From Bacteroidales bacterium (GTDB taxonomy: Bacteria > Bacteroidota > Bacteroidia > Bacteroidales > UBA7960): 47,993 nucleotides of DNA. Below are positions 27,069 through 37,100 of this stretch, piece after piece; positions within the stretch are counted from its first letter, which is position 1, and each line of letters begins with the position of its first letter. The notes under the pieces were generated by a model. It was not told the origin of the DNA and did no database searches. It was given only the letters and a program-made list of their open reading frames with translations. The stretch spans positions 1-47,993 of the forward strand of contig PWND01000166.1 of NCBI GenBank assembly GCA_003557965.1, read 5' to 3'. The position numbers were made by a program, and so were the translations under genes.

Positions 27069-27124
27069 ATGGGCCTGACATTGCTTTAAAGTTTCAGCCC
27101 AAAAGCAATTTATGCCTGGCCCAT
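27069..27124. terminator. nested stem-loop between convergent skp and M16 peptidase genes
   Basis: ATGGGCC (27069-27075) pairs with GGCCCAT (27118-27124), and inside it ATTGCTTT (27080-27087) pairs with AAAGCAAT (27102-27109). The interrupted hairpin lies between two convergent stop codons and probably serves as a two-way terminator. Confidence 0.55.
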
Positions 27125-27132
27125 TCATTTTT

Positions 27133-30039
27133 CTATTTTGAAAATATATCGTCTTCTTCAAACTCAATAAACTTGCCAAAAGTTTTTAAAGTCTCCATGT
27201 CTATCCTGTCTTTATCTCCAACAACACAAATTACAAAAGGATTTCCCTGGATGCTGTTTTTATAGAAATCTTCGATATCTTCAAATGACATAGTTTGGTA
27301 TTGTGAAACTTTGATTTTTGCAGGGTCGCTGTTAAATCCTCTTAGCTCCCAGAGCCTTGCACTTAAGCTTAAATTTCTAAAATCAGGGCGTGATGTAGAT
27401 GCTTTTTGAATTAATGCTTCTCGTAAAGTATTTAGTCTTTCAGGTTTTGATGGCATGTCCTCCAAGAGCTCTAAGTATATTTTTATTGCTTCTGATGTTT
27501 TATCACCCTGTGTTCCAATAAAACCTACTAAGTCCATAGGAAAACCTTTACGCACAGGAACCCTGTACTGTGCCCCAGTGGCATAAGCCATAGACCTGTA
27601 CTCTCGTATTTCCTGCATAACCAGCCCGGAAAACCCTCCTCCAAAGTAATCATTAAATGCATCAATCAAATATTCCTCTTCAGGATTGTATTCCGAACCA
27701 TGAGCAATTATATATATTTGGCTTTGTATAGCATTTGCTTTATTAACAAATAAAACAGTGTTTTCTTCATATCGCTTGTACATTGGATTATATGGAGAGT
27801 CTGATTCTTTGATGTTTTTTGCCAGTTGTGAATAAGGGTAAAACAGGTTTTTCGAACCATCTCTTTCATACTCTGTGGCAGAAAAATGTATATCTAGTGG
27901 ATAATCATACACTTTCATAAACTCTTGCGTCAAGTCGGAAACATCAAACCTTTTAATCTCCCTTAGAGAAGGACGGTCTAAATAAGTAGAACGTTCTCCT
28001 TTTCTTGCGTACTCAAGCAAAGCTGCACCTACACTTGCAGGATCAGCATTTTCCAGCCTTCTGTTGCCTCGTTCCTGGTTATAAATGGTTTTAACAATAT
28101 CACTATCAATTACCGGTTGCTTTAACATATCAAGAAATAATGACATAATCTCTTCGGAGTATTTTTCTAAACCGCGGATGTTTATATTAACATAGTTTTC
28201 ATTACTGGTAATGTAGTATGTACAGCCTTTTAGTTGTAACCTTTCCTTAAAAGTATTCATGTCCATATCCGGAGTTCCGGCATAATTCATCATTCGGCTT
28301 GCATATTTTAGCTGTGGATACTTTTTTTCTCCAACAAAAAAACGAAGATGCGCAGAAAACACATCATTTAGTGGGTTGCGATTAAAGAACAGGGTTGTGT
28401 GGTCATTAATTTTATATGTTGAAAAGTCATTATTTACATCAACAAACCTGTAATTTGGTTCAGATGCAGGAATTTCTTTAAATGTTTTTGCAAAAACAGA
28501 CTCGCCTCCTTTTGCGGGTTCTATAGGATCATAGCCTGGCTTATCAAGCTTTTCTTTTTTTGGAGATCCCATTCTCGATTGTAAAACTAAATAATCATCA
28601 GTAAAATACTTTTGAGCAACTCTAACTATATCATCCCGTGAAATCCTAGATACATATTTGTTGTACTGTAAAGCCTCATTTGCATCAATGCCTTCCGTAA
28701 AAGCTCTTGCTATTTGAACACCTCTTGAGTAAACATTTTCGGTTTGCCTTAAAAAGTCGGTAACTAAACTGTTTTTCACTGCCTGCAGGTATTCATCACT
28801 AAAGTCGCCATTACTTAACCTTTGTATTTCATTTAATACTAAATTTTCTGCTCTTCGGAATGGCTGAACAAAAATTCTGGGGACAAACAATGCCATAAAA
28901 GCACCATAGTCATTATATGCTAACTGCGGGAAGCCCATTACTGCCATAACACGGTTTTCTGTTGCAAGCCTGTCTAAAAAGCCGGTATTAGCACTATTCG
29001 ACAGCATGTTAATTGCTACATCAAGTGCAATTTTGTCAGGATGGTCATTTGGCACTGTCCTGTATCCGATTATCCCAACCCTTATTGGGCTTAATCTAGC
29101 CTTAACGCTTTCTCTGCCATTAAAACTTTCTTCTTCATAGTGTGGAAAATCAGGCACATCGCCCGCCCTTAAATTGCCAAATTTCTTTTCAATAATTGGC
29201 ATTACTTCTTCGGTTTTAAAGTCACCACTTAAAACCAGGGCCATATTATTAGCAACATAATATGTGTTGTAAAAATCATACATTGCATTTAGGGATGGGT
29301 TTCTCAGGTGCTCTACATCCCCAAGAATTGTTTGTTGTCCATAAGGGTGGTTCTTATAAAAGTTTTTATTAAACTTTTCAATTAAAGCTGTAGCAAATAC
29401 ATCCATATACCTGTTTTTTTCTTCATACACAACTTCAAGCTCTGCTTGGAATGCCCTGAAAACAGGTTCTTTAAACCGATGGCTATATATTTCTGCCCAT
29501 CCTTCAAATTGATTCGGTGGAAAAGTATTAAAGTAAAAAGTAATTTCTTCGCCGGTGAATGCATTTATTCTTGAAGAACCTATGCTTCGGAGCAAATTAT
29601 CCATTTCATTTAAAATAGCGTATTCACCTGCTTTTAGTGAATACTTGTTGATTTTTGCCTGTATCTCCTTTCTGCTTTCTGGATCATCAGTTTCCCCAAG
29701 CTTTTCATATAACTCATAGATAACTTTCAGGGCTGCATTTTCTGATTCAAAGTCAATTGTACCCATTTGCGTTGTGCCTTTAAATAGCATGTGCTCCAGA
29801 TAGTGCGCAATTCCTGTATTGTCAGCCGGGTCATGCTTCCCCCCTACTTTAACAACAACACCACCCATTACTTCGGGTTGATTTGGGTCTTCATTTAACA
29901 GAACTGTAAAGCCGTTATCCAGTACAGTTTTTTTAACTTTTAGAAACTCATTGCCCGATGTATTTGCGAATGTATTTGTGCTGGTTTGCACAAAAAAAAC
30001 AGCAGCAACAATTGCTGCAAAGAATAGTTTTATTTTCAT
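27133..30039 (-). CDS. secreted M16 family metallopeptidase (insulinase/pitrilysin type)
   Basis: The 968-residue protein has a signal sequence (about 1-25) and two M16 halves. The N-terminal half has the inverted zinc motif HYLEH (H79, E82, H83) with the third ligand glutamate in VVYEEKNR (E206 or E207), so it should be active. The C-terminal half (from about 520) is the non-catalytic M16 repeat, with ...YIIAHGSEYNPEEEYLIDAFNDYFGGG and an RxY pattern (REYRSMAYATGAQY) that helps bind substrate. Length fits a fused two-half enzyme. It would act in the periplasm or cell surface on peptides; the substrate is unknown. It is transcribed leftward, after the TPR protein gene. Confidence 0.92.
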   Translation of the reverse strand: MKIKLFFAAIVAAVFFVQTSTNTFANTSGNEFLKVKKTVLDNGFTVLLNEDPNQPEVMGGVVVKVGGKHDPADNTGIAHYLEHMLFKGTTQMGTIDFESENAALKVIYELYEKLGETDDPESRKEIQAKINKYSLKAGEYAILNEMDNLLRSIGSSRINAFTGEEITFYFNTFPPNQFEGWAEIYSHRFKEPVFRAFQAELEVVYEEKNRYMDVFATALIEKFNKNFYKNHPYGQQTILGDVEHLRNPSLNAMYDFYNTYYVANNMALVLSGDFKTEEVMPIIEKKFGNLRAGDVPDFPHYEEESFNGRESVKARLSPIRVGIIGYRTVPNDHPDKIALDVAINMLSNSANTGFLDRLATENRVMAVMGFPQLAYNDYGAFMALFVPRIFVQPFRRAENLVLNEIQRLSNGDFSDEYLQAVKNSLVTDFLRQTENVYSRGVQIARAFTEGIDANEALQYNKYVSRISRDDIVRVAQKYFTDDYLVLQSRMGSPKKEKLDKPGYDPIEPAKGGESVFAKTFKEIPASEPNYRFVDVNNDFSTYKINDHTTLFFNRNPLNDVFSAHLRFFVGEKKYPQLKYASRMMNYAGTPDMDMNTFKERLQLKGCTYYITSNENYVNINIRGLEKYSEEIMSLFLDMLKQPVIDSDIVKTIYNQERGNRRLENADPASVGAALLEYARKGERSTYLDRPSLREIKRFDVSDLTQEFMKVYDYPLDIHFSATEYERDGSKNLFYPYSQLAKNIKESDSPYNPMYKRYEENTVLFVNKANAIQSQIYIIAHGSEYNPEEEYLIDAFNDYFGGGFSGLVMQEIREYRSMAYATGAQYRVPVRKGFPMDLVGFIGTQGDKTSEAIKIYLELLEDMPSKPERLNTLREALIQKASTSRPDFRNLSLSARLWELRGFNSDPAKIKVSQYQTMSFEDIEDFYKNSIQGNPFVICVVGDKDRIDMETLKTFGKFIEFEEDDIFSK

Positions 30040-30139
30040 TTTGTATAAATTAACGTTAATAAATGTTTTGCAAGTTAAATAATATTTAGCTGTTTTATGT
30101 TACGCTTTAAAGTATTAAATCCCAAAAGTTTTAATCCTC

Positions 30140-30199
30140 ATGAAACCCTCATACTTTATACATAAATATATGTTCACCATTGGCCGGTGAGGGTTTCAT
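30140..30199. repeat. dispersed repeat element, copy 3 (palindromic part only)
   Basis: ATGAAACCCTCA (30140-30151) and TGAGGGTTTCAT (30188-30199) form a perfect 12-base inverted repeat with a 36-base spacer. Arms and upstream TCCTxATG context match copies 1 and 2, but the spacer is unrelated and the long flank is missing. It separates the M16 gene from the TPR gene and can form a hairpin that may act as a terminator of the latter. Confidence 0.75.
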
Positions 30200-30233
30200 C
30201 TGTACAAAACTTAATTAATAAAAATATCAGAAA

Positions 30234-33200
30234 TTAAGGCCCAAAGTAAATTTGTAATTGCAAGATTTCAAGGTCACCGCCCTGCGGGTATATACTTACC
30301 CAGTTACAATCATCACTTATCCACCTTCTTTGGGAGCTGATGTCTATTTTCATTTCCTGCACACCCTCTTCATTCCCCACGCCTACGGTGAAACCACCGA
30401 GCCTTGTTCCATCCCTGCCGTAATTAATAAACAACCTAATATTACGCTCACTTAAGTTTTCACCTCTAATTAGCAAATAACTTCCTGTTCTCCTTCTTTC
30501 AAAGGGTACAAAATAAAACCTTTTTTCAACATTATTTGAAATCACTTCCCTGATATTGGAAACATCTATAAAGCCTCTGCTGTAAAACTCGTCCATCTCG
30601 TCACTATCTGCCAGAAGTTCGTTTATCTCCATAATACGGTTTTGTGGATATTCCTCATTTGGCCTGACACTTAGGGCTTGCTGGTATGCGTCTCTGGCTC
30701 TGAAAAATCTTCTTTGATTAAAATATCTGTCGCCTGACTCTATCGCTGATGTATAATCAATAGATTCTTCGGCTTGCCCTGCAAGGATTCTTTCAATTTC
30801 TGCTATCCTCTCTCTTGGATATGCCTCATCTGATTTGGCTCTTAATGCCCTGTTATAAGCATCTCTTGCTCTTGGATAATTTTCCTGATTAAAGTATCTG
30901 TCGGCTTCTGCTACTGCATCCCTGTATGTTTGCTCAACACCTCTTTGGCGGGCAAGCAGCCTGTCAAGTTCTTCTATCCTGTTAAGCGGATATGATTCTT
31001 CGGGCTTGAGTTCGCTTGCTGCCTGGTACAAACTCCTTGACCTTTCGAAAGAACGCCTGTTAAATTGCCTGTCAGCATTTGCAATAGTTTCACGATATTC
31101 CTGGTCAATTCTTTCCTGCTCGGCAACAATATTGTTAATCATTTCTATTTGTTCCTGGGGGAAAGCTTCGTCCGGCTTTAGTTGCAATGCATTTTCATAA
31201 GCAGCTATTGCCCTGGAGTAATTATTATTGTTGAAAGCTTCTTCAGCATTGGATAATAATTCATTATATTGCATTTCAAGAGACCTTTGTTCTGCTAATA
31301 GCAAGTTTAATTCATCAATCCTGCTTCTGGGATATTGTTCTCCAGGCATAAAATCTCTGGCTTCCTGGTACAGAGTCATTGCTTCATCATAGTTGTTCCT
31401 GTTAAATGCTCTGTCAGCATTTTCAATAGCCTGATTATACCTTTGTTCAAGTTCCTGCAAATCGCTTATTAGCCTTTCAGCTTCATTGATTTTTGCTGTG
31501 GGGTATGGCTCATCCGGCCTTACGGCAAGAGCTTCACGATACTTAGTAATTGCCTGGTCATAATTTGCATTATTAAATGCATTATCCGCTTCAGTGATAA
31601 GGTTGGTATATCTCTCCTGTGCATCAATGTCGGATAATATTTGATCAATCTGCTCAATTCGTTCGCGCGGATAAGCATCATCAGGCTTAATATCCTGAGC
31701 TCTTAAATATGATTCTTTTGCGCTTTCATAATTGTTATTGTCAAACGCTCTGTCGGCATACGCAATAATTGTGTTATATTGCTCTTCAAGCCTGTTTTGC
31801 CTGTCAAAAATATCATTAATTTCAGTAATTTGCCTTCGGGGATGATTTTCTCTGGGCTTGAGCCTTGTAGCATCACGGTAAAGCCTTAAAGCCTCGTTAT
31901 AGTCTTCATCATTAAAGAATCTGTCAGCTTCTTCAATAACAGCCAGGTACTGTTGCTCAATATCTTGTCTTTCGAGCAAACCATCAATTTCATCAATTTT
32001 TTGTGAAGGATATCTTTCATTTGGCTTTAGATGTAAAGCTTCCTGGTATTTTGCTTTTGCTTGCTGCAGGTTGTTTTCACTTAGTGCCTGATCAGCCTGC
32101 TCAATGTATTCCTTATATCTTGCTTCAAGCTCAGCCTGATCCATTAAAATATCATTAATTTGAGATAACATGTCACGAGGATGCTCTTTATCGGGCTTTA
32201 TTTCTATAGCTCTTCGGAAATGTGCAGTTGCAACGCTATATCTTTCTGCCGTAAAGGCCTCATCACCCAGCGCTACTGCCCTGTTATAAAGAAAGCGGTT
32301 ATTTGAAATTTGCCTAATCAGCCTGTTGGAAAGCACAATTCTTTCTTTTGGGTAGGTTTCTGCGGGCTTCAGGCCTGATGCTTCAAGATATGCTGATAGT
32401 GCATCATGGTAATCTTGATCTTCAAAACTCTGATCACCCCGTGCTATAGCAGCATGATACCTTTCTCTTCTTTGCTGAGCAGTAAATAAGTGCCTGTTAA
32501 TAATTTCAATCCTTTCTTGTGGGTGCCTTTCTTCCGGCAAATAGGACAATGCTTCCAGGTAATATTTTAAAGCATTCTCATGGCTTAATATTCTGTAGTA
32601 ATTGTCAGCTTTTTCAACAGCTTCATTATACTTTCTTCTTAGTTCTCTTAATTCAGCAAGAATATTATTGATTTCAGCTATCCTGGCCCTGGGATGTTCT
32701 TCATCAGGTTTTATTTCTGTAGCTTGCTTATAAAAGCCTAATGCTGACAAATATTGAGAATCATCATAAGCCTCATCAGCTTGTCTAATTAATTCATCAT
32801 AGTTTCCGGCTAAATCACGCAGCTGGGTTTGTCTTTGCCTTAATGTTTGTACCCTTCCCCTAATGCTTGCATCTTCCGGGTCAACTGCTAGTGCAGCGTT
32901 CATGGCTTCTTCAGCCTCTTCGGCTTTGTTTGCAGCCAGCAATTCTTCTGCTTCAAACAAAAGATCTCTGATTTTTCTTTCTTTTGCATCTCTTTGTGCT
33001 AAAAGCTCATCTATAATTCTTATACGCTCTATCGGATATTCTTCTTCAGGGAATATTGCAGAAGCAGAAATATAGCTTTCTCTTGAAGCCCGCAGTTCTT
33101 CTTCGTCAAACTGATTATCAGCCCGGGCAATTAGCCTGTCGTAATTTTCTTTTTTGCGCAAATACTCATAAACCATTCTCTTTAAGCGGTTAGCAGTTTC

Positions 33201-33671
33201 CAGCCTTGAAGCAGTTTCTTGCTGGGCATAAGAGAACTCGCCTGTGTTAGGATTATATTCAATTCTTACCAACTCTTCATCAAAAAAGGATAAGTCAACA
33301 GCTTCTATATGCGTAAACAGGTCAACAACAAAGCTAAATTCACGATAAGTTCTTCTCGATGCCCTTTCAGGCATGTTTGTGTCAAAAGCTATTATTTTTG
33401 TAATAAGCCCCGGAGCTGAAAATTCTACAAAATATTCGGTATCATATTGCAAATAAAACTCAAAGCGCCCTAACATATTTGTGTTATGAGTCTGGGCAAC
33501 TGCTCCATCAACTATTACCCTGATGTTCCCATTTGTGATTGGCCTGTTATCCTGCTCCATACGCCCTATTACTTCAAGCACGCCCCTGGGTTGGCTGTAT
33601 GAGCCCGGAAGTTGCAATCCTATACAAGCAATAATAAATATTATTAATGCTTTTATAATTGATAACTTCAT
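30234..33671 (-). CDS. secreted TPR-like repeat protein with N-terminal beta domain
   Basis: The 1145-residue protein starts with a signal sequence (about 1-26), then a beta-sandwich like domain (about 28-115) resembling carboxypeptidase-regulatory or OmpA-linked domains (GRFEFYLQYDTEYFVEFSAPG). From about residue 175 to 1010 there are 15 units of about 56-57 residues with the pattern A-D-x-x-F-x-x-x-x-Y-x-x-A-x-x-x-Y-x-x-A-x-x-x-K-P-x-E-x-x-P-x-x-x-I-x-E-I-x-x-x-L; one early unit is degenerate (AAL-VDPEDAS). A C-terminal beta domain of about 125 residues follows (GSYLLIRGENLSERNIRLF). It is likely a periplasmic or surface scaffold; no enzyme motif was seen. The partner is unknown. It lies divergent from the alpha-2-macroglobulin-like gene. 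Confidence 0.85.
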   Translation of the reverse strand: MKLSIIKALIIFIIACIGLQLPGSYSQPRGVLEVIGRMEQDNRPITNGNIRVIVDGAVAQTHNTNMLGRFEFYLQYDTEYFVEFSAPGLITKIIAFDTNMPERASRRTYREFSFVVDLFTHIEAVDLSFFDEELVRIEYNPNTGEFSYAQQETASRLETANRLKRMVYEYLRKKENYDRLIARADNQFDEEELRASRESYISASAIFPEEEYPIERIRIIDELLAQRDAKERKIRDLLFEAEELLAANKAEEAEEAMNAALAVDPEDASIRGRVQTLRQRQTQLRDLAGNYDELIRQADEAYDDSQYLSALGFYKQATEIKPDEEHPRARIAEINNILAELRELRRKYNEAVEKADNYYRILSHENALKYYLEALSYLPEERHPQERIEIINRHLFTAQQRRERYHAAIARGDQSFEDQDYHDALSAYLEASGLKPAETYPKERIVLSNRLIRQISNNRFLYNRAVALGDEAFTAERYSVATAHFRRAIEIKPDKEHPRDMLSQINDILMDQAELEARYKEYIEQADQALSENNLQQAKAKYQEALHLKPNERYPSQKIDEIDGLLERQDIEQQYLAVIEEADRFFNDEDYNEALRLYRDATRLKPRENHPRRQITEINDIFDRQNRLEEQYNTIIAYADRAFDNNNYESAKESYLRAQDIKPDDAYPRERIEQIDQILSDIDAQERYTNLITEADNAFNNANYDQAITKYREALAVRPDEPYPTAKINEAERLISDLQELEQRYNQAIENADRAFNRNNYDEAMTLYQEARDFMPGEQYPRSRIDELNLLLAEQRSLEMQYNELLSNAEEAFNNNNYSRAIAAYENALQLKPDEAFPQEQIEMINNIVAEQERIDQEYRETIANADRQFNRRSFERSRSLYQAASELKPEESYPLNRIEELDRLLARQRGVEQTYRDAVAEADRYFNQENYPRARDAYNRALRAKSDEAYPRERIAEIERILAGQAEESIDYTSAIESGDRYFNQRRFFRARDAYQQALSVRPNEEYPQNRIMEINELLADSDEMDEFYSRGFIDVSNIREVISNNVEKRFYFVPFERRRTGSYLLIRGENLSERNIRLFINYGRDGTRLGGFTVGVGNEEGVQEMKIDISSQRRWISDDCNWVSIYPQGGDLEILQLQIYFGP

Positions 33672-34179
33672 ATTTGGTTATTATTAAGCGTTAAAAACTA
33701 TTTGTTTAAAACTGTTTTTACGATAAAAACCGGTAAAATGTTTAAGAAAATGCAAAAAAACAACATTAAGCATATAATATATCAAATTTAACAAGAAAAA
33801 ATCTTTTAACCTCGTTTTTTGGGGAAAAATGAGCAAATGTAATAACAAAACTATTGTAATATTTTAAAACAGCTTCATTTAGCCAGTAAGTGGAAACTGT
33901 TGTGAAAAAACTCTATCGCCTAATGCAATGGTGTGCTTAGCTTGCTTATCAGCCCATTATTATGGCATTAAGTGTTTGCGGCTAAGGGTTACCCCGTTAT
34001 TATTGAACTGTTATTTTCATTCAACCAAAGCAAAATATCCGCTATTTTCTTATTTTTGAAAATGTTTTTTATAAGAAAAACATAAAAGAGCGCTTTTTTA
34101 GCTTCTGTAGTTTCTGAAATAATATTGAGCTAACTACTTATGCTTTTGAATAAAGTATTATAGAATTAATCTTTCGGCA
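33672..34179. other. 508-base intergenic region between divergent genes
   Basis: No reading frame, RNA gene or clear hairpin was recognised. It must hold the promoters of the leftward TPR protein gene and the rightward alpha-2-macroglobulin-like gene, but no convincing TTTG / TAnnTTTG pair was found. The centre (about 33890-34000) is less AT-rich than the ends and could carry regulatory sites or a gene remnant. Confidence 0.5.
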
Positions 34180-37100
34180 ATGAAAATAAAGTATTTCACT
34201 CTGGTTGTGTTTTTTTTAAGCCTGCTTACTATTGCAAAAAGTCAGTCGTTAATAAAAAGCTCTCAAACAAGTCACTATACTTATATATATAAAATATCTG
34301 ACAGAGAAGCCAAAAGAGTTTATAGTAGAGGTTTTCAAATATTAAACAACTCATACTTTCATACAGTTGTTGACTCTTTTCCTACAGGTACTGACTATCA
34401 CGGCAACCTTGAGCCCGGGCACTATCTTAAGGCATATACTGAGGATAGTGGCTTAAATGTTAAAGTTTCGCAGGTGCCAAACTTTGATGTTAGAATTCTT
34501 AACAATAATACTGATTTATGTATTCAGGTTTTTGACTTGCAGGGGAATTTAATTAACGATGCTAAAGTTAGAATTGGCATGAGGAGGATTTCTTTTGACG
34601 AAAAAACTGGTACATATCGTCTTAAGCGATCAAACAGGGAGGGCATTTTGCATGTTAAACATAAGGGAGTATCAGGGTATTATGACCTTAGCAGGCAATT
34701 TAATAATTCGTTTTTTAATCGCAACATATCTCCTGTAGTCAATAGCTTTCCTCTTAGGGTTGTTTGGCGTCCTGCCAGGTACTTTGTCAGGCTTCCGTTT
34801 GATGGTATGATTTCTTTGTTAAAAAGAAATTCGTTTGGAACAATAGCAGAAACACATTCTTTTCTTTGGCGCATCAGGGTATTTGGTTTGTATTATTTAA
34901 TTGATGAAGCAATTGAGCTGTTTTATGATATCGAAGACTTTTTTATAGAAAAAATATTCTTTGGGCTTTTCGATAAGTCATACAATGGTTACTTGGTTTT
35001 TAATAAGCCAAAATATCGGCCTGGAGAAACAGTAAAGCTCAAAGCTTTTGTTGTTGATAAAAGAGGCCGGCCATTGAAGAAAGAACTATCACTTTATGTT
35101 CTAATTGATGGGAAAAGCCAAAAATTGTCGGATATTACTCCTTATACAAAAGGTGGTTATAAACATGAGTTTTATTTGCATGATACGTTAAACTTAAAAC
35201 TTGACAGAAAATATAATGTGTACTTAGCTTATAACAAGAACAGGGTTATTCGCGGAAGTTTTCACTATGAAGATTATGAGTTATCAAAAAAAGAGTTATC
35301 TCTTCGAACTTTATCACATAACCATTATAAAGGGCGTGATTTTAAGTTATTTATTACAGGGAGAGATGTAAACCAACTTAACATTCTTGATGGCAGGCTT
35401 GAGGTAATAATTACTCCAAAAAAGATAAGTGAGCTTTTTGAAGAAAAGGTTTTTATTCCTGACACATTATTTTATAGTGAAATCCCTTTAGACCCTGCAA
35501 AAGAAACGGAGTTACATATTAATGACTCAAACTTTCCAAAGGCTAATATGAGCTATAATATAAAAGTTACTTTGCTAACTTCTGATAATCAAAGACATGT
35601 TAAAAATAAAGATGTAAGATACTATCATAAAAAAGAGGAAATTGAGCTTGAATTACTTAATGATTCAATATTAGTTAATTACCTAAAAAATGGTTTGCGC
35701 ACTGAAAGCCAAGTGTCAGTATTTGCTTATGATAACTTTGGAAATGAATTATTTTTAAAGAAAATTACTACGCCTGCTACATTTCCATATAATTCATTTT
35801 ATAATACTTATAAAGCAAAAACAAATAATATTAGTGAAGAAATTATTCTTTCGTATCAGCCTTCGCTAATACAGCCCAAAGCATACAGAACACATAACAG
35901 TTTAAGTATAAGCGTTGAAAACCCCCGTAATCTTGATTTTACATACAACATTTATCGAAAAAACAAAGAAGTTGCGAGAGGGCATGGTAAAACACTGGAT
36001 ACTTTAATAAAAGCCTCTCGCAGACACGATTATGTAATTTCGATTAGATATGTATGGGGAGGAAGGGTCAGCAAGGAAAACATAAGAGCAACATATCGCG
36101 ACAAAAAGCTCAATATTAAAGTCAAGAAACCAAACCTGGTTTTTCCGGGTAAAAATACAGATATTGAAGTTCTTGTTACAGACCAAAAAGGACAACCAGT
36201 TGATGGTGTTGACCTTACTGCATATTCAATTACATCGAAGTTCGATTATTCCCCACCTGCAATACCCGATTTTAGCAGAACTTTCAGAAGCAAAAAGATT
36301 ATCAACAACTTTAGTATTAGTGAGTTTAGTGAGAACTCGTACAATACTTTAGAACTAGACTATTATTTTTGGAAGTCTTTAGCAAACATAGACACAATGG
36401 AGTATTACAGATTTTTATTCCCTGAAAAAGGGGTGTATATTAACAGTTTTAATACTCCGGATGGTATTACACAGTTTGCACCTTTTGTTTTTATAAACGG
36501 AACTTTACAGCCAGTGCATGTGATATATGTTGACAATATTCCGGTATATTTTAGCTGGTCAACTAACTTAAGGCCATATTCTTTTAAAATCCGGCCAGGC
36601 TATAGGAAAATCAATATACGCACATCAGATTATCTTATCAAGCTAAATCTTATAAACTTTTCCAAAGGAGAAAAAACAATAATCAGTGTAAACCCTGATA
36701 TTTCCAACAGCTTAATGGAGGTTGAAAAAATGCAACCGTACTTAAGCAAATCAGAAAGAGACATTCTTTCCAGATATGTTTTTCCATACAAATATAGTTT
36801 TGGTGACAGGTATGCGTACTTAGTTAATAGAAATAAAATACATTTTTTAAAGCCCGAAGTTAGAAGGTGGAACATGAGGCACGCAACACATTATGCTGGC
36901 CCTGTACACGGAACAACCAGGTTTAATCTTATGAGGCGATATTCTCATAGATTTAACCACGAACCATACTTTGAATATGGATTTAAGCCTAATCTAATTC
37001 AGATGCGCTGTATTAATCCTGATTTATATCCTATGCACCTTTACAACAAAGGCTCAAAAGTCCGGCTTAATGAGTATGTTTTGACACAAGAAAAAATACA

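Noticed and set aside
30234..33671. CRISPR or tandem DNA repeats
   Set aside because: The repetition is at the protein level, with diverged codons and units of about 170 bases in one open frame.
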